The notes below the pieces were generated by a model. That model was not told where the DNA came from. It saw only the letters and a list, made by a program, of their open reading frames with translations, and ran no database searches. The position numbers and the translations under genes were made by a program. From contig FN649734.1 of the NCBI GenBank assembly GCA_000310025.1, forward strand, positions 1,260,590 to 1,324,589: a stretch of DNA of 64,000 bases, read 5' to 3'. The DNA comes from Ectocarpus siliculosus. Its lineage: Eukaryota; Sar; Phaeophyceae; Ectocarpales; Ectocarpaceae. Positions 1 to 13,500 of this stretch are shown piece after piece (the stretch's first letter is position 1; each line of letters opens with the position of its first letter).

Positions 1-316
1 CCACAAAAATAAATTAAAATATATCGAGAGAAGCGCGAAAAGAAGGGTCGGAGAGAGACATCAAAGCAAGCGTAGATAGATATAGATGGAGCCCATGCCA
101 CCACGTAGGTCACCAATGCGCACGCTTACACCTCACCCGGTACCACCAGTCAGTCAGGGGATGAACGGGAGCGCTGTTTAGCTCTCATCATCAGCTCAGC
201 GGCAACAGTGCTGCTGCTGCTGCTGCTTGCTGTTGTTGCCGCCGCCGCTGCTGCTGCTGTGCATGGGTGCGCACTTGCTTTCTTCGCTTTCGCTACTATT
301 ATATAATAGTAGAGGG

Positions 317-870
317 CAACGGGCTCTAACAATTGGCCCGGTCCCCTCCCACGACGTGTTTATTTAGTCGCCCTTGGCTTACAGCGCTGTGTACGTCTCA
401 CTTGTCTTTGTTTCTGGGTGCGTCTGTTGTGGAAGCAAAGATCGGCCGGCAGACGAAGAGACCGCAGACAGAGACCTGACTTGTGTGGACCCGCATGTTC
501 CCTCGCTGACGCTGCTAGCAGTAGGCCTCGGGGTCTAAAAATAGCTTCCGACGCCAGCCATGTGTGCCATTGGCCGGCCGGCCTTGGCCTACAGCAGTGT
601 GTAGGCCTCGTTTTCTCTGTTGTGGGGATGCGTCTGTACGGGAAGCTCCAAAGATCGGTAGGTTGAGGGTGATGCAGGCGGACCTCGGATTGACTTGCGT
701 CGTAACTCGCATGTGCTGCCGACAGCAGGCAACGGGCTGCAAGAGCCATACCCAACGCCTCCCATGATGTGTGCCTTTGGCTGCCCTTGGCCTACAGCAG
801 TCCGGCAGTCCGTATGCTGCTGTGCTGATTGTATCGTATGTTGTCTACGTGATGTGTATGTATGGTGCTG
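317..870. repeat. Degenerate tandem repeat, about 205-bp unit, three units
   Basis: Three successive units share the landmarks GTGTGCC, TTGGCNGCCCTTGGC and CTACAGCAG, followed by a GATGCGTCTG-like segment and AAGATCGG. They start near 355, 559 and 764, and the third is cut short near 870. The flanking word GCAACGGGCT recurs at about 317 and 728. Identity between units is partial, so this is an old array. No coding function is apparent; the short ORFs across it are not conserved between units. Confidence 0.6.
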
Positions 871-3800
871 CTGGGCAAGAGGATTTCGGTGATTCTGCCG
901 AGAGCGTCGTGCCCATCGCCCAATCATCTGCCTCTGTCTTACAAAATGTCTCCAAAATCGACGGGTGATTGGTGGGAGATGGGCATCTACCCGGCTCTAC
1001 TCCTCTAAAACACAGATAATTGTTGGATGCCCTGTTTGAGAGAGCTACGCCTGCATACTCTAACCCCGCAAGACAGCGGGTACAAGTTCGGGAACAGAAA
1101 TTATCCATCACTAGGCAAACATATATTGGGCAGTCCGAGCGTGATCTCTAGGTTATGCTACCAGATACTTTGTTGGGGGTAGTTGGCTTGCCACGGAAGG
1201 CGTCCCCGTCAGTTGGACAGGTACCAGAGTATTGTACGGACATGAGAAGGTACTGAGCGGAGACCGGAATGGCTTTATGTGAAGACAACAACAACAATCT
1301 ATTGGAAGGCGATATTTTCACTCCGAATTCACGACTACAATCTCGAGTCAGACGCGGCCATTTGGGTGGACTGTCCACGCCATCTGCACTGCCCCCTGTA
1401 CCTACCATTGGTCTGCCTCCTTTTTCCAAGTTGTAGGGATCTACAGCAGTCATAACCACCGCAGCACCAAAGGAGTTCCCGGCGAGTCCTGCTGTGGATC
1501 CTACTACAGCAAATGACTACAGTAGTTGACGTTCACCCTCCTCACGTAGACTTTTCGTGGATCGTTCGGCAGTGTCTGTTGGGCACGTATTGCCCGACTC
1601 CTAAGAGGGGCCATCTCACCTTTTCCACAAGTCGGCCATCGTGCAGGGCCGCGCGCAAGGCAGTGTAGCTGAGCCGTGCTCCAGTTGTTGCACACAAGGG
1701 AGGAGGTTTTGTTGCTGCTACTCGATGTCTTGTGTGGGAGCAAGGATAGGACCGACTGCGAATCAGCAGCCGAAAATCCCGCTGGCCTTGTTGGCTAACA
1801 CGAAGCGTTCAGGGCACTGCTGTATGCTGCCGTGAGTGCCAGCAGAGAGGTCAGCAGGAAGCCAGTTTGATGCAAGAGCCAGATTCAGCTTGGTTCAGCT
1901 TGGTTCAGCGCCATATTGTTACCTTTCGACTTTCGACACATTGAGAGATTCATCCGCATTGCACGTTGTGTGAGGACGCTGGGCGGCATCTCCAGAGTCG
2001 GCGATCTGTTCCGCACGTCGGACTCACGCACCTGCTACGGTTATAAGATGCAACCTTTGGAAGAAACCGCTGCTTCGTACATGCATTGCTTGGCCAGTGA
2101 AACCTGGCGACGTGGGGCGAACATGCACCCGGCCGTCGGAATCATTCCATTCTGCACAGTCTCTATGTACATCGCAGTACATCCATACCATGGGATGCCA
2201 CTCGTTCTTTGCCAATATTTTTACGCCACTGTTTTGTGTGTGTCAAAGTTCCCAGGTGTGGGTTTCTTGTGAGTGTGTTTCAATTGATTTGTGGACCGGG
2301 AACTGTACGAAGCGATGACAGGAGCCCGGTTACTTGCGCTGGTACAATAGACACAAGTGCATTGACCGTACCAGTGTATCTTCACAGTACTGGTAGTACA
2401 CAAAAAACATTCTGTAGTGCCAGAGGTTGGTTCCGGATACACAGCATCATTCTCAGGGCACCGTTTGGCCTACGGTACTTAGATTGCATTCTCATCCTAC
2501 AAAAAAGTCTTCTGTTTCTCCACCGCGGGGCCTTCGCCTTGCCCACGTTGCATGAGCTTGCCTGATGGGCGAGATTGGGCGGATAAGGCCCGGGAGAACC
2601 GAGTGCCCGCGGTTTTGATTTCGCTTCGGCGGCACGTTTCCACACACATAGCACTGCAAATATTTTCCCCCATTCTCCTGCTACAAAGGGCTTCCCATTG
2701 TCGAGCTTTCACACTCGCGGTAACTTCCCGGGCCTGGAATCTTCCCTGTAGGTCCCGCATCCTTCCAGGACGACCTCTGCACTTTCACCCCCTTTTACAG
2801 TAAGCCGGAAGCGGCTGCGGTACAAGACATTGTGCTTCGGCGCAAATACGACCTGAAACGCAATGCGAAAATAGTTTGGTTTTGATGCGGCACCAGAGAG
2901 ACAGAGACAGAGAGGGGGCGGAGGGGTTAGCAGAAAATGGAAGAGTGTTTGTCAGCCTACAAACCACATGCTCCCTGTTGTCTTGGTAATAAGACGTACA
3001 TGGCTGCAATGGTGGTGCATAAGTGCAGTCAACGTGTATGACGATCTTGATTGTTCCGCAAGTTTCAAAATGTCGTGGTGCATCGTACGCATCCCCACCT
3101 CTAGTGGTCGCGGTGCTCTGTACCCCTCCGTAGTTTCCTCCTTCCGCGTGAGGAAAGTTTCGAGCTTGAGTGTGGGCCCGACCACCTGGCGCTGCCCGTG
3201 CGGCTCATTTCGCCAGACGACAGCGGCAGACATGGCTGGACGTGCCCCTGGAACAAGGGGAAAATTATCCATCGCTGAATTGCGAAGAATTAAGGCTGTA
3301 TCCGGAACTTATGGATTACTCCAAGGCACTGGGCCGAATGTTCCATTGGAGTCGTACAAGGTGCATTGCACAGGACGTTGATATGTTACGCAAAACCCTT
3401 GCCAGAAAACGTAAGAAATATACTATTCACACGTAAGCTCGATGCCTGTACGCCTCATATCTTTGCGTACGGATCTGCGACGGGAACCTTCAACAGATCT
3501 GCCATGTGAATTTTTTTTTATCTCCTTGCCCCCCCACCCATTTTCTCAGTACTATGGGCGTTCTCTTGTGCTTCAATGCTCGCTCGATGCATGGAATACG
3601 AGCTCTGAGCATGAAGGAATGGAGTACCAAATCTTGTTCGGGGCAAACATCCTCTTCTCAGCTATTAATCGTGAGGCGTTGTTGGTGTCGGGATGTCCAT
3701 CTATGGTACTTTTCCTCCTGCCCTTGAAACACCCCTCAAAGCTCGACTGCTCACCTGTCCCCGCCGGCGACAAAGTATTGGGGAGTTCTCGTCTTTGGGA

Positions 3801-4342
3801 GTGGAAGCTCCCTTGTGGTGGCGGGCCGTAGGGGTGGTTCTGACAGGAACGGCGGCCCAGTTCTTGAGCCGGGTAGTGAACGGAGCAGCAGTCGATCACG
3901 CCTCCCCAGGTGACCCGTGAAGGCTGCTGTGGCCAGCATGCGTTCTATAGGCGGGAAAGCAAGTGAAAGGAGAGAACATGAGTGTGCCACCCGGCGAAAC
4001 TATGGAGAGAGTTAAGAGCATCAGTAGCAGAGGAAAAGGAGAACAACCAAACTGCGACGGAGCGAGAGAAAGGCAATGTGTACCATGGTGTATGGCTTTG
4101 ATTTGTTGACAAGTCCTCAGGGTTTGAGATTTTCCCGGACGTGGCCTGGAAAAATGAATGCTGTTTCGCTCATGCTACGTCCTTACATCAACCGCTGTCA
4201 ACCTTGCCAGCACGCACATCTCGCTTTAGCTCAGCCAACAGGGCAGAGTTCAAGGTGGGCGAGAGAGCCACAACAGTATTTCCAGGGTGTAGCGGTAAAA
4301 TAAACACATTCGAGCCCTCGTGGCTTGGGACTTTCCACTCAC
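871..4342. other. Stretch without a supported gene
   Basis: Apart from the repeat at 1152-1300 I see no recognisable gene. Two places could hold further minus-strand exons of the large ASH-repeat gene. One, at about 3776-3950, lies between a CTATAG acceptor and a GACAG|GTGAGC donor. The other, at about 3100-3270, ends CTAGAG|GTGGGG and reads VVGPTLKLE, which resembles an inter-domain strand. Neither can be confirmed by phase. A plus-strand ORF at 3170-3436 looks protein-like in composition (NCEELRLYPELMDYSKALG), but matches nothing I know. Confidence 0.4.
1152..1300 (+). repeat. Dispersed (CAA)n-tailed repeat, copy 1
   Basis: About 150 bp ending in GAAGACAACAACAACAA. It matches, in opposite orientation, the copies at about 17.8, 58.9 and 61.0 kb. 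Shared words are the CCACGGAAGGCGTC-like segment, GTACTGAGC-GAGACCGGAA and the (CAA)n end. A simple-repeat 3' tail is typical of non-LTR elements and SINEs; which of these it is remains inference. Confidence 0.6.
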
Positions 4343-7300
4343 CTCGAAGCGGTTCCAGTCCTCGGGCAGGCACGCCGCTGAGGACTTCAGCGGCAGCTTG
4401 ACTCCTGTCAGGACCCCTCCCTCCTCGCCGAACACGAACACGGAAGGGTCGTCGACCACCAACGGATTGAATAGCCCCGCTACCGAACTGCAGCCGCTGC
4501 TGCCGCTCCCGTCCGTGCCCCCCGGTTTCCCGGTATGCCTCCCTTTGACGTAAGCCCCTGATGCTGCCCTCGCAGGGTTGCTTGTAGGTGTGGTTCCGGT
4601 GGCGGTGGCCTTGTCGGCGTTGTTGCTGTGGATAAGGCGCTTTTTCGGGGGAGGGGCAGGGATGTGGACCAACGACCACTCTGCGTCGGCGAAGGTGGGA
4701 TTTCCTAGGAATAGGGTAGCGTTTCCCCTTCTTTCGGTGTGGATGGTCCCGAAAGAGTGCGTCGCCGGTGCCACGGTGATCATCGGTCGCAACACCTTGG
4801 CACGGAAAAAGAAGAAAAAAATAGAGGACGAGGACCAAATGATGTCGCTGTGAGGTCAACGTCGTAGCCGTATCTTGCCCAACAGGAAATAAATTTTCAC
4901 GATATCCTGCGCAGTGTTCGGCAACGTGTGGTTCCTTTTGTCCGTTGTTTTTGACTACCTTCATGATAGTTTCTCTGAAGTGGCGCAGAACACGGAATTT
5001 CGCGGTATTCAGCACTGCAGCAGTTCTTTTTCCGCGTTGAATCGGAACGTGTCGGAGGCCGTACTCACTTCGCCCCTCAGAAAGATCCTCTGCACGTGTC
5101 CAGTGCAGAATGCGATGGTAAGCTCGCCCGTCGTTCTTAGCACCAGCCGTGGGATGCCCTTAGAATGGTACAAGGAAAAGGCACGTCAAAATGGGAATCA
5201 GACGGTTAGGGTGACGGAGAGCTTCCCAGCAACCTTAGGTCAAAGTGAACCCGGCACATACCGAGTCACAGCCTTTCGGCAGAATTCTGCACAGGAGGAA
5301 GCTTAGCGTTTGCGACCACCATGAACTTGGAATTCCAGATACGCCAGCTCTTATAGTACTTCAGGGAATGCGGTTCTAATGGTTTTCTGGTAAGTGTTTC
5401 TGATAACGGGGATCGAAGTCGCCCCCGCCTATTGCAACCGTGACAAGCAAGCTGGCGTTTCTTCGAAACTGTACCTAGAAAAATAATGAGTTCAAAGCGA
5501 TTTTACGAAAACACAACACTGGAAACTACGACTGCAGCAAGAAGGGGACGCAGAGCCAACTATTCACGTCATCACCACGACCGACACTGGGGCCCTGACC
5601 AATGCGTCAAGTGCCGGAGTATTACCTCTGTACCAGGAGAAAAAGACGACTTGAGGCATTCCAGCATCTTCGCCGACGCCCTCAAAGGTAAAAACACCAC
5701 CTCCAGCTGACGGTTCTGCCCCGGCAGCAGCGAAATCAGATCGTTAGTTCGCCGATGTTGGCGCTCTGGGCGGTGCTGCTTTTGGTGTTGGTTGTGATCT
5801 TGTGTGTCCATCACCGATGCCGTTCTTTGACCTCTGTTCGCGCAGCTAGCGCCATCGCCGGCTCTCCTGCGTTTAGGGGATCTCATCGCTTGGTTATGGT
5901 TGTCGGCGAGTTGTGACTGTTGTCGTCGTCTTCCCTGGCATCTGGCGTCGTCGCCGCCGCCTCCACCGCCGCTGAGTTGTGTTTCGAAGGAGGTCTTGCC
6001 GCTGTTGAGGCGCTTCTTGGGGGGGCAGCGGTTGATGACGAATGGGCCGCTGGTTTCCACTCGAAAGGACACCGGTATCGTGAGCGGGTTGCTCAGACTT
6101 ATCTGCAAGAAACCAGCGGACGGTTGAGGGAGGTATTGATTTTCGTTTGATGTGGACATACGGATATCGCAGGATGTTGGAGTGGGTCTTTCCAACAGTT
6201 TGCCCGATATGCACGTTCCTCTTTGTTGTGTTTTCGATAATTACCAACAAGGTGCTCTCCAAATGGTATGCGTACCTGCGTATTACCCGCAATAGAGTAA
6301 ATGGGTGGAGCTAGCAATTTTTTTCTGCCAATGAAGCGTATGCAAGGGGCTGATATTCTCTCTTGTATTCCGAGGAAGGAAAGTACTTTCCGCTCCAAAC
6401 GAAACCTTTACTGCAAACGGTACCGGTCATCTCCTGTCTAACGCCTGCCTATACTCGACCTGCAACGCACGACACTAGTCATGTTGAATGCACCGCGCGA
6501 GATAGCTGCCTCTACCATTAGCACCCGTTCCGAGTTTTGGCCCTTCATTCCAACCTGTTCGAGCACTCAGACACAAAACAAAACAACCACATTTTACAGG
6601 TACTGATGTGTTCAAAGTTCTTAAGAGCGCTTGGAGATCGCTCTGCGCTCGTGCCGGCCCGTGCCTCCCTACATCACAACCCTCGCAGCTCGCCTGTCGC
6701 CGCATGGACGGGTGAGCTGCCCAGGGCGAAGACGCTGCCGATGCTCTCGTTGACCAGGATTCAAACTTGAGGAACTGTTGCCCCCCTCCTCCTGCCCCTC
6801 CACCGCCGGCACCATCACGAGTAGCACCCGTGGCTCCGACGTCTAGCCCAGTCCTGGCCGCAACACCGGCAGACGAAGCACCACCACCGCCGCCAACGTC
6901 GTGCTGGAGGGAGGCGTGCGTCTTCTTGTCGAGGGCGAGGCGGGGCTCGATCCCCCAGGCGGTGGCCTTGAGCACGACGGCCCCGTTGGTGGTCCTCCCG
7001 TGCTTCCGGTTGATCGTGTTGCTCACGAGCGTCCTTGCGGCGAGCTGCACCGTGGCCGCGGCTGCCATTGAGTTGGACGAACGCCCGGCGGCACTACCGC
7101 CGCCGCTGCCGCCACAGTCGCTACCCCCTGTTCCTTTTTCGTCGCCGCCGGCAGCGGGCGTCATCGTCGTGCTCGTCGAAGAGGTGCTCAGGGAAGCACC
7201 GCCGCCATGCGCCGGAGAAACGCGGTTGCCCGCCGCGGGCTTGTCGCTGCCGCTCTCCGGAATGGTTGCGACAGCTGCGCCATTCCCCAGAGGGAATCCG

Positions 7301-7500
7301 GACGCGACCAGCTTCGGGGTTCGCTCGTTTCCGGTGAGACCCTCTTTTCCGACGGCGACGGGGTCGGAGCATGGATTTCGGTCGGGTTTCCCACCCTGCG
7401 AGAGGGGAGACATAGAGGGGTCCCCATTTTCCGGTCCGTAGGACCCCCCCTCCACCGTGCGCGGGAGGTCGGCAGCAGCCGCAGGAGCAACGTCTTTGGA
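4343..7500 (-). CDS. ASH-repeat gene, last recognised exons
   Basis: Exons at about 7500-6694 (5' border uncertain), 6102-5626, 5158-5069 and 4795-4343. The first is Gly/Ser/Ala-rich but contains NGAVVLKATAWGIEPRLALD, a domain-linking strand. It appears to end MRRQ at CAG|GCGAGC, a possible GC donor, because the next exon starts ISLSNPLTIPVSFRVETSGP exactly where the domain should continue. The 90-bp exon at 5158-5069 (LTIAFCTGHVQRIFLRGE) is too short to appear as an ORF but fits phase 0 on both sides. Exon 4795-4343 (VAPATHSFGTIHTERRGNAT) starts another domain and ends at a strong donor, GAG|GTGAGTGG, so the gene continues. Confidence 0.75.
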
Positions 7501-10500
7501 CTTGGATTTGGTAGGCCTGCTCGATTCGATTCAAAAGGCATAGGGTCGGTTCGCCTTCCATGTTAGTGGGTTAAGATCGCAGAAAATTGTAATATGGAAA
7601 CCCTTATTAACTTCAAACGCACGATCTTTCCTGACATGACGAAACAATGGGGACCTCCGACAGCCCCTCGGCCTGCAGCACATTCGAAACGATGGTCGCG
7701 CTCCATGGCATTCGTCAGACCCGTCACGATCGTGTGGGACACCCCAACATGAAGCGCCTCATTGTCGGAAGCACGTAGGCGGAGGAATGCCATTAGGAGC
7801 CCTATGTGATGGTGGTCCCGTCGGTATTTTCAGACGGTTGCGGCATGACAAATTGGATAATGCCAGAGTTGCGCCGCATCTTGAGAATCTGCTTCCGTGG
7901 GTAAATAGTTTGTGCTTCATGGACCCATGCATGGAATGCGATAAATTTAAGGGAAATCACATGAGCGAACCAAGAAACAATCGGCATCTGTGAGCGGTGG
8001 GCAACACGCCCACGCAATGCAGGAAGCATCGGTACATGCGATGAAGTTACGGGTTGATTTTCCGTCAACCACACCAGCGCTACCGCCTGGGCCAATAGTA
8101 TCTGTCGGTCACGCGAACGGTTGCATTCAGCCTTTCCCTACGGCGGGGAATCGTTTCGGTAGAAGCGTTCAAGTGTTGTCAAGACTTGTTTCGAAAACAA
8201 GTAAAGTACGCCTGCAGGAACGATTGGAAGAACACACATCTCTCGGGGCCTGTCACGTCCCACGCAGCTGCACATACTTGAGGCTGGAAATAGCTGAATT
8301 CCCGCAGGGTGAGGCAGAGGAGCCGTCCGAAGGCAACGGTACCGGCATCCAGTACGCGTCTGCTACAAGTCTCGCCGACATCTCTCCCTTTTCGTGCTGG
8401 GGCAGGAGCACCTGCCATTCCCAAGTGAATATGAAAGTAGCAACAAACGAATGCATCTCTCAGCCTGGTTTGGCTTGAGCATTGGACTGGACGGCCACAG
8501 GGGTGGTAGTTGACGTATCGTCTCCCTCCTCGTGCTCGAAATATTACGGTGGAGCCTATGGCATGGGACAGAACACCCCCGACTGTTGACATCGTCGAAC
8601 TGAGGGAAAATCCGGGCTTGTATATTATCGATGCAGGAACAATCGAATTGTCCTGTCGTTTTCCATCATGACAACTTCGGGAGTGGGCACTTCGTCCCTT
8701 TGCCTGACCTCCAATAGCTCCTTGTGTGTACCAGTCACATGCACAAAAAGAGAAGGAGACAAACCATATATATGCTTCACGTACCAACTACATGAACACC
8801 ATCAACAGCAGTAGGAGCAACAACAGCAACAGCAGCGGCGGCAGCAATAGGAACAACCACGGCAACAACAACACCAGGAATTGAGGTCACCTTGAAAGCT
8901 CCGTCAGACCTAGGCTCCACCACGCCCTGCCTTGGCTGCACCACGAAGGGGCTCTGGAAAGGCTTGGGCGGACGGTAGCTCACGGAAACGTCAGCCAACC
9001 ATCCGCCTCCGTCGGCACTAGGTACGATCTGAACATTTCGTGCACGTTATTGTCACAGGGATATCGGTGAACGCGGCCGGTTTCTAAGATAATCTAACCG
9101 GGTCGAGTAAAAGCTAGTGCTTTGTTAGGGCTTCAAATATGCATCCAATGTTGTGGCGTGAGGACGCCCAACACCGAATCTGCTACACGGTCCCGCAAGA
9201 CAAAAGGAAGGTATCGAACGCCAAACACTTGTTGTACGTTTCGAGAATAACTCTAAGCTAGAGTGCCTAACGCGCGTCCCCTTCCAGAGATACCCAAAAG
9301 AGACGACGACACAATGGCACCGTGGCGCTAGAAGATGGGCGCCGGCACTGGCTGCGCTCGAAGGTCAAACACCGGGTCAACTTTACAGAGCGGCGACTGG
9401 TCGGTGTGTTGCGTAGCATCATGTAGAAATCGAGAGCTTCGCTGTTGATTAACACACCTTGAGGCAGACGTCGACCTTTTTCGCGGCTTCCTTGGCGTCG
9501 ATATTGGCGTCCTGCATACCCCACGTTAGCATCGCCGGCAGTGTTCCCTCATTCTTGACCTGAAAGACAATCGACAGCGACATGAAATGGAGAATAGGGT
9601 CTGCGTTCTGAAGTATGCCGTTGTGTTCCGAACGAAGCAACTGTTATGTCTACGTCTCCTGATTTTATCGGGACATTATCACCATCCATGCGTCTGCATG
9701 TAAGACGTAGTTTCTGAGGACATCATTGGTAGGAGATGGTGTTGAGCGGAGCTGCGCAGAAGGCAGGGTGGCATAGGACAGAACGCGCATGAAAGAAGAT
9801 GAAACCAACGGCGACAGCAACGACGACAACGATGGCGGCGACGAACACAATGACCAACGCAACGACAACCAAAACAACAACAACAACAACAACAACAACA
9901 ATAACAACAATAACAACGACATCGAAAATAATACCAACAACATGACTGGCGACGACGGCGGCGAAGACGCCGACAACATCGACAAGAAGGGTTGCAGTAC
10001 ATCTCCCAGACAGCTGGATTAACACGATCATGAGCGCTTTCGTGCCTTTGCTCACCTTGATGATCCGGAACGTCTTCCCTCCATGCACGAACACCTCCCC
10101 GAAGTTCAGCAAGGGTTCGGGTCCCGACATGTCGAGTCCCAGTGCCTCCCTCTTAAGCGACAATGGGGACCCCTCCACAACGACTTTCATCGGCAAAGAC
10201 GCTGTTGGTGCACCTGGCAATTACCGCAGCCATCCGAATGTGACATGTGTAGAATAGCGCCGGGTTGGCTGGGTCCGTTTTTTGCGGGTGTTCTTCCTAC
10301 TAGTACCAGCAGGGTCAGCACCAACAGCAGCACCACCGGCACCAGCAGTTCATACTCTTTACACCTGTGGAACACGGTCTGTTATGGATGGCATCTCATA
10401 AACCAATCCTCGATCGTCGCAGGCAAAAGGGACACTGTCAGTGCATCTATCTGTCAAGGACCAACATACTCAGATTGCAACGTATCACGGGTTCGTAGCT

Positions 10501-13500
10501 CAGGTGACGCCAAACGCACACGCACACGCATCGACCGTGGGAATGGGCTCACCCGTTAAAGTGATGTCCATTTTGTCCGTGTATCTCCCGGGGGTGTCGT
10601 TGAACACCGTCACCGCTACCGTGGCCACGCCCCACGGCGCAAGGGTCCCAGACGAAGGCTCCACGAGGAAGGCCGCCCCGAGGCCCTCTTTCAGCGCGAA
10701 ACAGTCTTCTCTCTGATCGATCTGAGCCTTGGTCCTGGCCCGACCTCCGGCCGAGAAAAACGCTTCCGTTGCTTCGTGCTCCGTTCCTGTTGGTTGGTGA
10801 TGAGAAAGTGCGATGCCGGAGGTTCGAGAGTTGCTAGTTCTTTTTAGACAACCTGCATTCATGATAAAGTAGTGTCTGAGATGATGGAAACCGTTAGGGT
10901 CTAGAGTCACGGAAGCGGCATTGTCTTCCGTAAGATCAGTCTAGCCCTTGGTGCTTGCCCGGGTCATATCAGACTTGCACTGCCTGCGTGCCGATAGTTC
11001 TACCGAAAAAAACAGCGATTTCCCGAACATTCCACATCCTTCTTGGTTAATGAAGATTCGGCGAGATGTTGTTGCAAAGGGGACTGTTGTAGCTGGCACG
11101 AACATGACGCATGGTTGCTGATATTCGACTTGGGTGATGCTCGTCCCTCGATTGCCATGTGCTGCGTAGCGTCGACCCTCAGGTCCCTCTTCAAATAAAT
11201 AAAGCGCCGAACACCTCTAGACTATACTACGTAGTGTAGAAGTCTCGACGTGCTGTACTTTCATTTCAAACCCACGCTTCAGCACGAAGTCTGTCTGGAC
11301 GAGGAGCGCGTATCTGGACGAGGAGCGCGCCACCGTCGAGGTTAGGATCGTCCAACCGGAAATCCAAAATGAACCACGGCCTTCGACGAGAGCTCAACCT
11401 CAAGTGCCTCTTCAGACAACTCGACCGAACGAGAATATCTACTTGTGGAGGGCTTCACCGCGCATTCAAACACAGAATGGTTTTAGAGAACACGATGATG
11501 TGTCCGTTGTGTCCGTCCGAAACTACGTGACGGGGTGGTCGGGGTGATGATGTTTAGCCGAATGCAACCCCGTTCGATTCTAATAAGAACCTCTCTGTTT
11601 TTCCCGGGGAGTTACTATAGTCTTTCGAATTTGACCTCATCATTGTCAGTGGTATCGATTCCCATACTGTAATCCAGGGAACCCTCTGCAATGTTCCCCT
11701 TTGATTTCGATTCTCTTGGCTACATACCGTCTTCGCACATGAAATTGCGGGAGCTGGAAAACATCATTATCTCCTCCGATAATAACCAACCAACAGCCAA
11801 TAGTCAAACACTCGGTTGCCGCTGTTATCACCAAAACCGCCAGTTACTGAGTGCTTGGTACATTTGTATAGACAAAGGGCAACGCCCACCTGCCTCGATT
11901 GGTAGCATACCCATCTGTGGCTGGCAGCACTCTTGGCCCTCCTCTCCCACGTCTAAATTCGTCAAATCGTGACATATTTGTGAATTTCCAGGTGAAACAT
12001 GACTCAAAGGGTCGTTCCGAGCATCCCCCCTTTCCCGGCCGTTAAGACCATATCCTGTTTCGCCGATCATGCGGCCCATGAAGAACTCACGCTCCTCGTC
12101 GTCTTACCTAGCACCAGCTTCGATTTCCCCTTCTTCTTGGTGCCGAAGGAAGGAGATGCCGATGTTTCCAGGTTCGCGGTCTGGTCGCGAGAGTTTTCTT
12201 TTCCATTGTCTGGGGGTCTGGACCGGGACTGGAACCGGTCGTTTCCCGGTCCTGAAACCCCGCCTCGATTTCCTGCGCGCACACACATGGCGCCGCATTT
12301 TCAAAATTCTGAAGGCCCAACGCATATGACACGGATGCACAAGCTGATTAACACATCGCCAGACTTAGTGCAGCTTACTAGATTGAGAACGAGTTCAACC
12401 CCCCGTCTTCAGCGGTCATATTTCCCACTGCACATTTCCCACTGTAGTACCTCTCATTCCTGCATTGTCTGCTGCTGCTGTTGCTCCTGGCGTGCGCCGA
12501 CCCTCTTCTCCGTCCGGCTCGTCGGCGGCGGCAGCATCGTCGTCCAGGTACGCTCCGAGGGCTCTCGGGTTGGAGACCACCCTCTGCAGCGCCGAGTAGC
12601 TCATGTTGGAGATCTTGAGCCTCGGCGGGCAGGGCGTACAGCTGTACTTGCGAACCTTAGCGGAGAACGGGGTCGAGATCGCCGACAGGTTCTGCACGAA
12701 CACCGTCAGGGTCTTCCTTCCCCGGAGGTCAACCTTCCCGAACTGCCGTCCAAAAAGGGTAATCGGGAGTTTGGTTTTCGACAGGCGCAAGACGTGCATC
12801 AGTTGTCAAAGGAACATTCACGCGCGCGCGGGCGAGCGCAAACGGGTAAGCGTTTAACTGTTTCATCCCAACGAGTTTCATTTGTCCGGCAGTGGCATGT
12901 CGCATGGTCTGTATTCGATACGCCGGTAGAAGCTGTTGATGCTGGTGTAGAACCTGTTTCTGTTGATTGAAAATAATAAAAAAATGTGAGATACGTCCGG
13001 TGCTGCATCTCTCGTGCTCTTGAGAGGGCAACCGAATGAGTTACCGTGGCCACAAGCTAAATCCTAACAGGGAAAACACCAAGAGCGTCCTGAATAACAG
13101 GGTGGAGGAGATCCCATTGCTCAGTTCACCGGGAAGCAGAGTTCCAAAAAGCAAGAACAACAAGAGACCGCATATCACATGTCGGAAACTTCAAACGATG
13201 CTCCAAATCAAGCATTGTTGGAGAAGTGCTGTACGGTATAGCGCTCTCACGGCCGCCGTTCGAGCAGAGGGTTGTCTCTTTTTGGTGCGTACCCCCGTTG
13301 ACCTGTCTGCGCGTGTGTGGCATGCCCACTACTTGAGTGGGTGCGCACACAATAAAACGTTGTACTGCTGTACCTCCAGGGAGGGCGCGGGTTCCGCCTC
13401 CGGCAGAGGCTCCTCCCCGACATACTGCGGGAGATGCGGCCGCTGGAGCGGTCTCGGAGGGCGCCCGCCGGTCTCCACCAGCCCGAAGCTCAGGGTAGGG

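Noticed and set aside
13-332. Ala/Ser-rich minus-strand ORF at the left end
   Set aside because: It is a GCT/GCC trinucleotide run; there is no conserved motif or exon structure.
6767-7441. 224-codon plus-strand ORF rich in Pro/Ala
   Set aside because: It is antisense to a Gly/Ser-rich exon of the ASH-repeat gene; composition explains its length.
9784-9932. CRISPR-like regular repeat
   Set aside because: It is a plain AAC microsatellite without spacers, in eukaryotic DNA.
11999-12970. 323-codon plus-strand ORF
   Set aside because: It is antisense to two phase-linked exons (12742-12451, 12272-12108) with clear ASH sequence.
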